From: Mariprofundus erugo
GTDB taxonomy: Bacteria > Pseudomonadota > Zetaproteobacteria > Mariprofundales > Mariprofundaceae
Direction of reading: 5' to 3'
NCBI RefSeq assembly: GCF_005818865.1
Contig: NZ_VBRY01000007.1
Coordinates: 62,001 to 126,000, forward strand
Length of the DNA stretch: 64,000 nt
The notes under the pieces are model-generated. The model saw nothing but the letters and a program-made list of their open reading frames with translations. It ran no database searches and was not told the DNA's origin. A program made the translations under genes and the position numbers. Of the stretch, positions 17,569-26,445 are shown one piece after another (positions within the stretch are counted from its first letter, which is position 1; each line of letters starts with the position of its first letter).

Positions 17569-19539
17569 ATGAATAACGCATGGGATGTCGCTGAAGCCAC
17601 AGCGCTGGAAAATGATCCGCTGGCGCTTCGGGTTTACAGCTCGCGACTGCTTGGCCGTGAGCCATCACTGGTGCTTCATGGTGGTGGTAACACTTCGGTC
17701 AAGGCGATGGTGCGCAATGTGTTCGGCGAGCAGGAGCAGGTGCTGTATGTGAAGGGCAGTGGCTGGGATCTGGCGACGATTGAGAAGCAGGGCTTTGCAC
17801 CGGTCAGGCTGGATGTGTTGCAAAAGATGGCTGAGCTCGAGCAGCTGGGTGATACGGAGATGGTGGATGCCCAGCGGGCAGCCATGACGAATGCCAATGC
17901 TCCGAATCCTTCGGTTGAGGCGATACTGCATGCGATCATTCCGTTTACCTATGTCGATCATACCCATGCCGATGCCATCGTCACCATCAGTAACAGTGCA
18001 GGTGGAGAGGCCATCTTAAGGTCATTGTATGGCGATGAGGTGTTGATATTGCCCTATATCATGCCGGGCTTTGTACTCGCCCGGCAGGTTGCTCAGCTGA
18101 CTGCCGGCATCGACTGGTCAAGCGTGAAGGGCATCGTGCTGTTGCATCACGGGGTGTTTACCTTTGCCGATGCGGCAGCTGAAAGTTACGGCAATATGAT
18201 TGAGCTGGTCAGCCGGGCAGAAGATTATTTATCCGCGCATGCACGGCAGCGTTCGACCGGCGAAGTGGCGCAGGTTCCTGATCTGAAGGCTCTGGCCATG
18301 GTGCGCAAGGCGGTATCCGAAGCGCGCGGAGCTCCTGTGCTGGCCATGTTGAATCATGGCAGCGATGCGGTTCAGTTCTCATTGCGCGGCGATGTGGCTG
18401 ATATTGCCACGCGTGGTCCGTTGACACCCGATCATGTCATCCGCACCAAGCGCACCGCCATGATGATCGGTGAGGATGCGGAGGCTTCGGTTAACGCCTT
18501 TGTCGGCGATTATTTTGATTATTTCAGCCGTCATCATACAGAGGGACTGACCTGTCTTGATCCGGCACCGCGCTGGGCGGTGTGGCCGGGAGGGGGAGCG
18601 CTGGCATTCGGTGTGAGTCCGGCTGAGTGCGGTATCATTGCCGATATCTGCAGCCATACGATGCATGCCATTCATCAGGCGGAGCTGCTGGGTGGTTGGC
18701 AGGCATTGCCGGAAAAAGATATTTTTGAGCTTGAATATTGGGAGCTTGAGCAGGCCAAGCTGAAAAAAGGTGCTGCCACGATGGAGATGCGCGGTCGTAT
18801 CGCCCTGGTGACAGGCGCTGCCAGCGGTATTGGTGCAGCCTGTGTCAGGGCGTTGCTGCAGAAGGGGGCGGTTGTGGCGGCGCTGGATATCAATCCCGCT
18901 GTGACCACCATGTTCTCATCATCATCCGTATTGGGCGTGGTCTGTGATATGACCGACGCGGTGGCGATCAGGGATGCAGTCGAAGCGACAGTGCGTCATT
19001 TTGGCGGACTGGATATTGTCATCAGTAATGCAGGTTGTTTTCCTGCCAGTCATCCTATTGAAGGGATGCCGTTCGACACCTGGCAGCAGAGCCTGGCCCT
19101 GAATCTGAGCAGCCATCAGTTATTGCTCAGCGAGTCTGTGCCGTATCTCAGATATGGTATCGATGCTGCGGTTGTGCTGATGGCGTCAAAAAATGTTCCT
19201 GCACCGGGCCCGGGTGCTGCGGCCTATTCGGTGGCGAAGGCCGGATTGACCCAGCTGGCCAGGGTGGCAGCACTGGAGTTGGGCGGTGATGGTATCAGGG
19301 TCAATGTGCTGCATCCGAACGCGGTGTTTGATACAGCGATCTGGACGGATGAGGTGCTGGCGAAGCGGGCTGCCAGCTACGGGCTCAGTGTTGAGGCCTA
19401 TAAAACCAATAATATCCTTGGATGTGAAGTGACGTCACGGCATGTGGCCGAGATGGCCTGTGCGATGGCTGGCCCGCTATTTGCGTGTACTACCGGAGCG
19501 CAACTGCCGCTGGATGGAGGAAATGAACGTGTCATATGA
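17569..19539 (+). CDS. Bifunctional class II aldolase / short-chain dehydrogenase fusion
   Basis: 656 residues. The N-terminal ~400 residues are a class II aldolase/adducin domain (HGGGNTSVKA phosphate-binding loop, DHTHADAIVTISN zinc His pair, VLLHHGVFTF). The C-terminal ~250 are an SDR domain with VTGAASGIGAACV for NAD binding, SNAGCFP, and the catalytic YSVAKAGL. Fusions of this kind (rhamnulose-1-phosphate aldolase/alcohol dehydrogenase family) occur widely in proteobacteria, with sugar-phosphate substrates. The real substrate is unknown and no sugar kinase or isomerase gene is nearby. GGGAG precedes the ATG. Confidence 0.92.
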   Translation: MNNAWDVAEATALENDPLALRVYSSRLLGREPSLVLHGGGNTSVKAMVRNVFGEQEQVLYVKGSGWDLATIEKQGFAPVRLDVLQKMAELEQLGDTEMVDAQRAAMTNANAPNPSVEAILHAIIPFTYVDHTHADAIVTISNSAGGEAILRSLYGDEVLILPYIMPGFVLARQVAQLTAGIDWSSVKGIVLLHHGVFTFADAAAESYGNMIELVSRAEDYLSAHARQRSTGEVAQVPDLKALAMVRKAVSEARGAPVLAMLNHGSDAVQFSLRGDVADIATRGPLTPDHVIRTKRTAMMIGEDAEASVNAFVGDYFDYFSRHHTEGLTCLDPAPRWAVWPGGGALAFGVSPAECGIIADICSHTMHAIHQAELLGGWQALPEKDIFELEYWELEQAKLKKGAATMEMRGRIALVTGAASGIGAACVRALLQKGAVVAALDINPAVTTMFSSSSVLGVVCDMTDAVAIRDAVEATVRHFGGLDIVISNAGCFPASHPIEGMPFDTWQQSLALNLSSHQLLLSESVPYLRYGIDAAVVLMASKNVPAPGPGAAAYSVAKAGLTQLARVAALELGGDGIRVNVLHPNAVFDTAIWTDEVLAKRAASYGLSVEAYKTNNILGCEVTSRHVAEMACAMAGPLFACTTGAQLPLDGGNERVI

Positions 19540-19591
19540 AATGGTGAAAAAAACAGCTGTAGATCGCGCTTGCGACTGCTATCATGCATGC

Positions 19592-20005
19592 ATGAATCGC
19601 TTGCGAATGATGATCCTCTCCCCGTTGCTGCTCCTGCCGCTGTTGGCCCTCTCCTCACCGGTCCGTGCCGCCGAGGATGTGGCACCGCCGCCGGTCGTTG
19701 ATACATCTGCGCCGGCTGCCATCACCGATCAGGCGGTTGCCGCTGAAAAGCCGGCCAGCCTCAAGGATGAGCTCAAGGCCCCGGATGATACGACTGCCGT
19801 CGATATTCGCTCCTATCAGGGGAAGGATGGGGTTACCGTGACCGAATATGCTTCGCATGGCCAGGTGTTTAAGGTCAAGGTGCAGCCTGCCGGTGGTATG
19901 CCTGCCTACTATCTCTATCGTGAACCCAATGGCCAGTTTGTCCGTCGCCTGCCCGGTGGTGGTACCGCCATTGTGCCTCCCAGCTGGATTCTGAAAGAGT
20001 TTTGA
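19592..20005 (+). CDS. Secreted DUF2782-family protein
   Basis: 137 residues: a signal peptide (about 1-25, ending SSPVRAA), a Pro/Ala-rich linker, and a small C-terminal domain with IRSYQGKDGVTVTEY, VFKVKVQPAGGMPAYYLYR and a final PPSWILKEF. This matches my recollection of DUF2782, a periplasmic family of unknown function. Earlier in-frame ATGs lie inside the aldolase/SDR gene. ATG 19592 is the first that gives a signal peptide. Confidence 0.78.
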   Translation: MNRLRMMILSPLLLLPLLALSSPVRAAEDVAPPPVVDTSAPAAITDQAVAAEKPASLKDELKAPDDTTAVDIRSYQGKDGVTVTEYASHGQVFKVKVQPAGGMPAYYLYREPNGQFVRRLPGGGTAIVPPSWILKEF

Positions 20006-20036
20006 GCGTATAGCACTCACTGTTTGTGGATGTCGC

Positions 20037-20675
20037 GTGCCTGTCATACCGCCTGTACTGACACAAATTACCGATAGCAGCCGTTATCACGGCGAACCGT
20101 TTTTTGAGGCGCTTGAGCAAGTGCTGGCCGCCGGTGTTGATGCGGTACTGTTGCGGGAGAAGGCGCTTGATTCGGCAAGGTTGCTGGCTTTGGCCGCGCG
20201 TTTGCGGGTGATGACCCGAGCCTGTGGCGCCCGCCTGATTATCCATACACAGGCCGATATTGCCGAGGCTGTCGATGCGGATGGGGTGCACCTGGCTGGC
20301 ACGGCGATCGGCAGTGTCCCTGTGGTTCGCGGTTGGCTCGCTGATCGGAGCAAAACAGTTTCTGTCTCATGTCACCACGAAGAGGATTTGCGTCTGGCTG
20401 AAGATGCCGGTGCGGATTACGCGCTGCTTTCCCCTGTTTTTCCGACAGCCAGCCATCCCGGGGCTCCTTGTCTCGGGGTGACTGAATTTCACCGCATGGC
20501 GATGCAGGCTCCACTGCCTGTGGTCGCACTCGGCGGGATGACTCCCGAGCATGCGAGTGAACTGAACTGGCCGCATGTCGCTGTGATCAGCGGCCTGCTT
20601 TCGGCCGATGATCCCGCCATGGCTACCCGGCGCATGCGCCGTTGCATGCCGGAGTACTCGGCCGTATCTGTCTGA
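20037..20675 (+). CDS. thiE: Thiamine-phosphate synthase family protein (ThiE/TenI)
   Basis: 212-residue TIM barrel of the ThiE/TenI family, which couples HMP-PP with the thiazole phosphate (ThiE) or aromatises the thiazole (TenI). Visible motifs: LLREKAL, DGVHLAG, VSVSCHHEEDL, YALLSPVFPTASHPG and VVALGGMTPEH. The usual ThiE pyrophosphate loop is only partly recognisable, so TenI is possible. Start GTG 20037. No other thiamine genes lie nearby. Confidence 0.8.
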   Translation: MPVIPPVLTQITDSSRYHGEPFFEALEQVLAAGVDAVLLREKALDSARLLALAARLRVMTRACGARLIIHTQADIAEAVDADGVHLAGTAIGSVPVVRGWLADRSKTVSVSCHHEEDLRLAEDAGADYALLSPVFPTASHPGAPCLGVTEFHRMAMQAPLPVVALGGMTPEHASELNWPHVAVISGLLSADDPAMATRRMRRCMPEYSAVSV

Positions 20676-20759
20676 TCGGATCAGGAGTGGCTGACCTTTC
20701 CTGTATCTGCAAAGCTGTTCTCAAAACAGGCGGTTCAGTGTTCACCATGCATGATGATG

Positions 20760-22448
20760 TTACTGTTGATGCTCTGCCCGTACATGACGAACCACCAGCA
20801 ACGCTTCTACCAGTACCCAGAAGGCGAGCAGGAAGATTGCTGCCCCGACAGATGCCACGGCCCACTGTGCTTTCTCAACCGCTTCGATGATGCCCATCAC
20901 CATGCCGGCAACGGTGGCACCGAGCACCAGCAGCATAGGCAGCAGTGTGTAAAGAATCGGTTTTTTCTTGCGGTAGAGATAGATGGTGACCGTCAGCAGG
21001 GTCAGACCGGCCAGAATCTGGTTGGTGGTGCCGAACAGGGTCCAGAGAAACAGGCCGGCCGGTTTTCCGTCGACCTTGAAGAAGGCAAAGAAGCCGATGG
21101 CTGCCACGGCCAGAAAGGTGGCCACATAACGGTTACCAAGGGCTTTCACACCGATGGTGTGACCGATCTCTTCCAGATTAAAGCGCAGCAGGCGGGCGCC
21201 GGTATCGACCGATGTCATGGCAAAACCAACGACCACGACGCTGATAAAGGCTGCGGCATAATCAAGCGGTACTCCGAGCTGATGAATGAAGTTTGCATTA
21301 CCCTGAATAAAGACGCCCAGCTTCTGGTGTAAACCGACGGCTTTGTCCCAGGAGCCGTAAAACGATTCCCAATCGGCCCGGGATGAGAATGCACCGGCAG
21401 TTGTGGCCAGTACTGCCAAAAGAGCCAGCAGTGATTCACCAATCATGCCGACATAACCGACGAAGGGTGCATCGGTCTCTTTATCCAGCTGTTTGGAGGT
21501 GGTACCGGATGCGACCAGGCCGTGAAAGCCGGACACGGCTCCGCAGGCGATGACGATAAACAGAAACGGTAGCATGGGCGGTGCGCCGACCGGATGCGGG
21601 TTGATGGCCGGTGCAGCCCAGTCGGGAGAGAGAATAAAAAAGCCGGCAAGCATCGAGAAGAGTGCCAGGTAGAGCAGCAGCGAGTTGAGAAAATCACGCG
21701 GCTGCAGCAACAGCCATACAGGCAGAACGCTGGCAATAAAGGCATAGATGAGCAGCGACCATGTCCAGAATCCGGCGGAGAGGCCGGTGACCGGCATATC
21801 AAGGCCGATGGCTGTGGTCACCATCATCAGCACGAAGCCGAGGGCGATCATGGGCCATAGTGGCATATTCTTTTTATAAACAAAAAAGCCGATGACCATC
21901 GCGATCAGCATCAGGGAGTAGGTCGGGAATACGGCCTCAGGGTGTGCGGTTGCCGGGATATGGGCTGCATCAGGTGCGGCGAAGAGCCCTGAAATGACCA
22001 GTACAAACACACCCATAGCCAGTGCGACGAGGAAGAAAATAACCAGCAGAAATAACAGGCGGGTACGCGGGCTGATGACATCGCGGGCAATGGTACCCAT
22101 GCTGTGTCCCTTGTGCCGGATCGAGAGGACGAGGGCTGAGAAGTCATGCACGGCGCCGACCAGCAGCGTACCGAAAACCACCCAGCACAGGGCGGGTACC
22201 CAGCCCCAGATCACGGCAATGGCAGGTCCAAGCATCGGAGCCAGCCCGGCGATGGAGGCAAAATGGTGACCGAACAGGATGTATTTGTTGGTTGGTACAT
22301 AGTCGACCTCATCACGCTGTGAGTGAGCCGGTGTGATGGCAGCACCATTGAGGTCGAAAATTTTTCTGGCAAGAAAGCCATTGGCGTAAAAACGGAAAAA
22401 AAGCAGGTACAGGCACAGTACCACAATGGTCATGACAACGGGAGACAT
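20760..22448 (-). CDS. cstA: Carbon starvation protein A family transporter
   Basis: 562-residue membrane protein with about 15-16 hydrophobic segments and the CstA signature near the N-terminus (DYVPTNKYILFGHHFASIAGL, then GPAIAVIWGW). Family members (CstA, BtsT) take up peptides or pyruvate under carbon limitation. It is shorter than E. coli CstA (~700 residues) and resembles the compact branch. The small DUF466 (YbdD/YjiX) partner commonly found next to cstA is absent. hemH lies upstream on the same strand with a 94-nt gap. Confidence 0.92.
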   Translation of the reverse strand: MSPVVMTIVVLCLYLLFFRFYANGFLARKIFDLNGAAITPAHSQRDEVDYVPTNKYILFGHHFASIAGLAPMLGPAIAVIWGWVPALCWVVFGTLLVGAVHDFSALVLSIRHKGHSMGTIARDVISPRTRLLFLLVIFFLVALAMGVFVLVISGLFAAPDAAHIPATAHPEAVFPTYSLMLIAMVIGFFVYKKNMPLWPMIALGFVLMMVTTAIGLDMPVTGLSAGFWTWSLLIYAFIASVLPVWLLLQPRDFLNSLLLYLALFSMLAGFFILSPDWAAPAINPHPVGAPPMLPFLFIVIACGAVSGFHGLVASGTTSKQLDKETDAPFVGYVGMIGESLLALLAVLATTAGAFSSRADWESFYGSWDKAVGLHQKLGVFIQGNANFIHQLGVPLDYAAAFISVVVVGFAMTSVDTGARLLRFNLEEIGHTIGVKALGNRYVATFLAVAAIGFFAFFKVDGKPAGLFLWTLFGTTNQILAGLTLLTVTIYLYRKKKPILYTLLPMLLVLGATVAGMVMGIIEAVEKAQWAVASVGAAIFLLAFWVLVEALLVVRHVRAEHQQ

Positions 22449-22542
22449 CAGCTACCCTCCTTGCAGGGTTCACCGCCATGAGGCGGATGCATGGCGGCAT
22501 GGCACGCTACTCATGCGTTACATGTGGACAAGGTTTCGACGC

Positions 22543-23562
22543 TTAACGTCCGTTGATGGCGGTGATGAGCAGACGGGCAAGGGCCTCGATGTGCGCATCG
22601 CTGTCATTCAATGCCGGTATATAACGGAATTGATGACCACCTGCCTCGAGGAAGTAATCACGGTTTTCAACCGCGATCTCCTCCAGTGTTTCGAGACAGT
22701 CGGCAGCAAAGCCGGGGCAAATGACGTCGACAGAGTTAACACCCTCCTTGCCCCACTGCTTCAGGGTCTCATCTGTATAGGGTTGCATCCACGGTTCACG
22801 ACCGAAGCGGGATTGAAAGCTCAGCTGTACCTGCTCCTCGTTCAGCCCGAGTTTTTCACGCAGGAGCCTGACGGTTTTGCGGCAGTGGCATGGATAAGGG
22901 TCTCCGGCCCTGAAGTAGCGCTCGGGAATGCCATGAAAGCTGACCAGCAAGCGTTCGGGTTGACCATGCTGTTGCCAGTAGGTTTGTACGCTTGCGGCCA
23001 GCGCATCGATATAGGCGGGGTGATCATGGTAGGAGTCGATAAAGTGCAGCGCCGGAATCCGGCGCCAGCTGTTCATGACATCGCTGATGGCATCAAAGGT
23101 GGATGCTGTTGTTGTGGCTGAATATTGTGGATATAGCGGCAGTACAAACAGCTTCCGGCAGCCTTTCTCCCGCAGTGATTCAAGCCCTGACCTGATCGAT
23201 GGGTTGCCATAGCGCATGGCAAGCTCGACATGAATATCGTCGCCCAGTCGTTGTTGCAGAAGAACAGCTATCTTGTCTCTCTGACGCCGGCTGATAGCCA
23301 TCAGCGGTGAGCCATCTTCGCTCCAGACGCTGCGATAGGCGGCAGCAGATTTCGCCGGCCTCACATTCAGAATAATGCCGTTGAGGATCAGCCACCAGAG
23401 CCAGCGAGGCTGCTCAACCACCCGTGGGTCGGAAAGAAACTCCTTCAGGTAGGTCCGCAATGCTTTGGTGGTCGGGGCATCCGGTGTTCCCAGATTGGTC
23501 AACAGGATGCCGGTTTTCGGCCTGCTGTTGTGGTCAAAATTGCTTTGTGCACTGTAGGGCAT
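22543..23562 (-). CDS. hemH: Ferrochelatase
   Basis: 339 residues. Inserts Fe2+ into protoporphyrin IX, the last step of protohaem synthesis. Typical features: GILLTNLGTPDAP at the N-terminus, LFVLPLYPQYSATTTAS, SFHGIPERYFRAGDPYPCHC (catalytic His) and CPGFAADCLETLEEI with its conserved Glu. Full length. A divergent HemF homologue is encoded at 33762-34799. Confidence 0.96.
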   Translation of the reverse strand: MPYSAQSNFDHNSRPKTGILLTNLGTPDAPTTKALRTYLKEFLSDPRVVEQPRWLWWLILNGIILNVRPAKSAAAYRSVWSEDGSPLMAISRRQRDKIAVLLQQRLGDDIHVELAMRYGNPSIRSGLESLREKGCRKLFVLPLYPQYSATTTASTFDAISDVMNSWRRIPALHFIDSYHDHPAYIDALAASVQTYWQQHGQPERLLVSFHGIPERYFRAGDPYPCHCRKTVRLLREKLGLNEEQVQLSFQSRFGREPWMQPYTDETLKQWGKEGVNSVDVICPGFAADCLETLEEIAVENRDYFLEAGGHQFRYIPALNDSDAHIEALARLLITAINGR

Positions 23563-23656
23563 GCATCCTCCACTCTAGATGTGCAATCACACACGCTTGG
23601 ATTGCAGCGGTCAATATGTCGTGATTTATGGGGTTTTATGCATGTCATATGCGTGT

Positions 23657-23698
23657 TGCCAGAGGATGGCAGGCTTCCATCATGGTGATGAAACTGCC
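23657..23698 (+). promoter_or_regulatory. Mutually exclusive hairpins in the speA leader
   Basis: Ahead of speA, TGGCAG (23667-23672) can pair upstream with TTGCCA (23656-23661; loop GAGGA) or downstream with CTGCCA (23694-23699). The downstream alternative encloses a second palindrome, TTCCATCA / TGATGAA. The two pairings compete for the same strand. The arrangement resembles a leader switch, but no known riboswitch or attenuator class is recognised and the transcription start is unknown. Confidence 0.3.
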
Positions 23699-23742
23699 AA
23701 AGTAGGCCACGAATATTCATCCGGAGAAGGAGATGCATCGCT

Positions 23743-25656
23743 GTGAAAGAGAGTAAATGGTCCATTAAGGATGCTTCCCGCCTCTATCAGGTTGAGGGCT
23801 GGGGGAACGGTTTTTTTGGCATCAACAGCAAGGGAAACCTTGATGCGCGACCGGATGGCAAGCAGTCGATCGATATGATGGAGCTGCTTGAGGATCTTAA
23901 ATCCCGTCAGATAGAAGCACCGTTGCTGCTCAGGTTTTCCGATATTCTCAGGGCTCGTATGTCACAGATCCATCTGCGTTTCAGCAATGCGCGCAAGGAA
24001 GCCGGCTATCAGGGCCAGTATTTCGGCGTCTATCCGATCAAGGTGAATCAGCAGCGTCAGGTGGTTGAGGAGATTGTTGAGTACGGAGCTGAATTCAACT
24101 GGGGCCTTGAAGCAGGTTCCAAGCCTGAACTGCACGCTACGCTGGCGATGATGGAAGATGTGGAAGGGCTGATTGTCTGTAACGGTTACAAGGATCGCGA
24201 ATTTGTCGAGCTGGCAATGATTGGCCGCAAGATGGGCAAGCGAATCTATATTGTGGTTGAAAAGGCGAATGAGCTGGATCTGATTCTCGATGCATCACGG
24301 CGTCTGGATGTGCAGCCGCTGATCGGCTTGCGCTGCCGCCTTGCCGCCACAAGCAAGGGGCTGTGGGAGGATTCAGGCGGAGATAGTTCGAAGTTCGGCC
24401 TGGCAGCCTCCGAGCTGGTTGCAGCGGTTGATAAGCTCAAGCAGTTCGGTCAGCTGGATTGCCTGAAGCTGCTCCATTTTCATATCGGTTCGCAGGTGCC
24501 TCACATTCGCCGTATCAAGGAAGCGATGCAGGAGGCAGCCCGTTTTTACATTGAAATGCGGCGTCTCGGAGCACCGATCGAGTTGATGGACGTGGGCGGT
24601 GGCCTGGGGATCAATTATGACGGCTCTATTTCAGGCAGCGTATCATCGGTGGATTATTCGTTGCAGGAGTATGCCAATGATATTGTCTGGACGCTGAAAA
24701 GTGTGTGCGATGATGAGGGGTTGCCACATCCGGATATTATCTCCGAATCCGGCCGGGCATTGGTGGCACATCATGCCGTACTGATTCTGGATGTGCTTGC
24801 TGCAACACGGCGTTTGTCCGGCCGGGAGATTGTTGAGCCACCGGCCGATGCACCGATGCAGCTGCGCCATCTGTGGCAGACATGGCATGAGCTGGATGAA
24901 ATCAGTCCGCGTGAAGCACTGCATGATGCCATTTCGCTGCGTGAGGATATTCACAAGCTGTTTACGCTCGGCTATTCGACCCTTGAGCAAAGGGCACAGG
25001 CAGATGACCTGCACTGGTGCCTGTTATCGATGTTGCAGGATCGTTTTGATCAGGAAGAGATCAACGAGCTGTTGCCGGATTTACGCAAGCAGCTGGCTGA
25101 CCGCTACTTTCTCAACTTTTCGCTGTTTCAGTCGCTACCCGATGCCTGGGCTATCCGGCAGGTGTTCCCGGTCATGCCTATCCACAGGTTGAATGAGCGC
25201 CCTGATCGGGAGGCGGTGCTGGTGGATATTACCTGTGACTCGGATGGCAAGATCGAGCAGTTTCCGTTAGCCGGTGGTGTGTCGCCAACCCTGCCGCTGC
25301 ACTCGGTCAACAATGGCGATGACTATTACATCGGCATTTTTCTGACCGGTGCCTACCAGGAAATCCTTGGCGACCTGCACAATCTGTTTGGTGATACACA
25401 TGCGGTTCATGTGCGCCTGGATGGTGATGGTTATGAGCTTGAGCAGCTGGTTGAAGGTGAGTCGGTGGCGGATGTGCTTGAGTATGTTCAGTTTCATGAG
25501 ACGGTGCTTGCTGATCGTATGCGTCGTCAGGTGAATACGGCGCGTAGCGAAGGGCGTATCACCGCTCGCGAGGCGATGGCATTTCTGAACTACTATCGTG
25601 AAGGGCTGAAAGGCTATACCTATCTTGAAGAGCACTCGCCTCTCGGTATGGATTGA
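23743..25656 (+). CDS. speA: Biosynthetic arginine decarboxylase
   Basis: 637-residue PLP enzyme converting arginine to agmatine, the first step toward putrescine through SpeB (45708-46541). The PLP lysine is in YPIKVNQ (Lys100). HIGSQVPHIRRIK, GGGLGINYDGS and ISESGRALVAHH are all typical of the SpeA (not the ornithine decarboxylase) family, and the length matches E. coli SpeA (~630-660). GTG 23743 is the start, with AGGAGA 9 nt upstream. The nearby ATG at 23732 leads to an 8-codon frame. Confidence 0.96.
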   Translation: MKESKWSIKDASRLYQVEGWGNGFFGINSKGNLDARPDGKQSIDMMELLEDLKSRQIEAPLLLRFSDILRARMSQIHLRFSNARKEAGYQGQYFGVYPIKVNQQRQVVEEIVEYGAEFNWGLEAGSKPELHATLAMMEDVEGLIVCNGYKDREFVELAMIGRKMGKRIYIVVEKANELDLILDASRRLDVQPLIGLRCRLAATSKGLWEDSGGDSSKFGLAASELVAAVDKLKQFGQLDCLKLLHFHIGSQVPHIRRIKEAMQEAARFYIEMRRLGAPIELMDVGGGLGINYDGSISGSVSSVDYSLQEYANDIVWTLKSVCDDEGLPHPDIISESGRALVAHHAVLILDVLAATRRLSGREIVEPPADAPMQLRHLWQTWHELDEISPREALHDAISLREDIHKLFTLGYSTLEQRAQADDLHWCLLSMLQDRFDQEEINELLPDLRKQLADRYFLNFSLFQSLPDAWAIRQVFPVMPIHRLNERPDREAVLVDITCDSDGKIEQFPLAGGVSPTLPLHSVNNGDDYYIGIFLTGAYQEILGDLHNLFGDTHAVHVRLDGDGYELEQLVEGESVADVLEYVQFHETVLADRMRRQVNTARSEGRITAREAMAFLNYYREGLKGYTYLEEHSPLGMD

Positions 25657-25683
25657 GCTGGTCGAGAGGCCTTACGCGGCAAT

Positions 25684-25715
25684 AAAAAAGCCAGCTCCCT
25701 CGAGCTGGCTTTTTT
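25684..25715. terminator. Bidirectional terminator between speA and 6S RNA copy A
   Basis: Stem AAAAAAGCCAGCT / AGCTGGCTTTTTT with a 6-nt loop. It gives a hairpin followed by a T tract on both strands. On the plus strand it ends speA, 28 nt after the stop. On the minus strand it ends the 6S-like RNA about 12 nt beyond its closing stem. Confidence 0.9.
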
Positions 25716-25726
25716 GAAAGAGGTAA

Positions 25727-25893
25727 TTGCACTGGCGTTATGACCTATAAATGAACTGAACCCTTTACGAAAAGGTGGGCGCAGTGCCCTGACTTCAGGT
25801 GCCCCAATACAGGGGCGCACACCATCAGGATAGAGAGGCTCCCGTTCAGCGTATATCGGCCCGCAATTTATAGGCCATAACGCCAGTGCAACT
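25727..25893 (-). ncRNA. ssrS: 6S RNA-like gene, copy A
   Basis: About 166 nt on the minus strand. Its ends form a closing stem of about 26 bp (TTGCACTGGCG... / ...CGCCAGTGCAA). Inside is a long, mostly unpaired 5' arm with GGGCCGATA..., a terminal stem-loop, and a 3' arm ACCTTTTCGTAAAGGGTTCA. This matches E. coli 6S RNA as I recall it (GAGCCGATA in the 5' bubble strand, ACCTTGAACCAAGGGTTCA in the 3' strand). A sigma70-like promoter precedes it and a terminator follows. 6S RNA sequesters sigma70-RNA polymerase by mimicking an open promoter. Two diverged copies follow at 28.1 and 33.5 kb. Confidence 0.82.
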
Positions 25894-25899
25894 GCAGTC

Positions 25900-25928
25900 A
25901 CTCTATCCCTGTCGCGATTTATTTGCAA
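25900..25928 (-). promoter_or_regulatory. Promoter of 6S RNA copy A
   Basis: On the minus strand TTGCAA (25928-25923) and TAGAGT (25905-25900) are separated by exactly 17 nt. This places the transcription start about 7 nt downstream, at the foot of the RNA's closing stem. Confidence 0.7.
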
Positions 25929-25985
25929 ATATTTTTCACCGGTCGTGAGTGTGATGCAGGACCTTGCCGGCGAAGCTGAAGTGAT

Positions 25986-26120
25986 TCAGAAAAGCTTCAG
26001 GTAGGCGTGGTCGCACTGTCTGCAACGATAGTATTTGCAGAACGGTATCAGTCGCATCCACCAGGTTCTGTGCAACCGCTCTTTATCGGTGCAACCACAG
26101 ACAGGGCAAGAAATAGCCAT
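25986..26120 (-). CDS. 44-residue double-CxxC zinc-ribbon protein
   Basis: A very short gene: ATG at 26120, stop TGA at 25986, with GGGGGGA 4 nt before the start. The product begins MAISCPVCGC and later has CKYYRCRQCDHAYLKLF. The CPVC and CRQC pairs form a zinc-ribbon with a basic, aromatic middle. It is likely real because of its strong ribosome-binding site and clean cysteine pattern. It lies just upstream of the 6S copy A promoter on the same strand. Function unknown; perhaps nucleic-acid binding. Confidence 0.7.
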   Translation of the reverse strand: MAISCPVCGCTDKERLHRTWWMRLIPFCKYYRCRQCDHAYLKLF

Positions 26121-26221
26121 TTGAGTCCCCCCTCATGGCAGTGTGACCTTCGCACCATGATCAGGTCGCTATAGACGGTGCTGCCGTCTGGCCTTTAGCC
26201 CCATTATAGCGGATAACCGCT

Positions 26222-26374
26222 AAGGAATCGCTGATTAATCCAGCGATTCCGTGCGGGCCATGGACGGCTCGCCAAACCAGACACATAAGTGTTTGATTTG
26301 TCCGTAAAGGCAAAACCACGCTTTTGCCTTTACGGACTGATTTTTGCCAGGAGGGCAATAAATCAGCATCTCCC
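26222..26374 (+). repeat. Dispersed palindromic repeat, copy 1
   Basis: Non-coding element built of nested inverted repeats: GGAATCGCTG / CAGCGATTCC, CGTAAAGGCAAAA / TTTTGCCTTTACG, and CTGATTTTTGCCA / the matching GGCAATAAATCAG. Blocks of it recur at 37672, 46601, 47906 (opposite orientation) and 52047. It fills the gap between the zinc-ribbon gene and the radical-SAM gene. Confidence 0.8.
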
Positions 26375-26445
26375 TAAATAAGTATGCCTATGATGGCCGT
26401 GATGCTTTTACAGAGCCAAATGATCGCTCTCTTCTGACGTCTGGC

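Noticed and set aside
26161-26358. Minus-strand frame starting MPSWQKSVRK, also present at 37841
   Set aside because: The shared start comes from the intergenic repeat (CTGATTTTTGCCA unit). The frames diverge and end at random afterwards, and copy 5 lacks the start codon.
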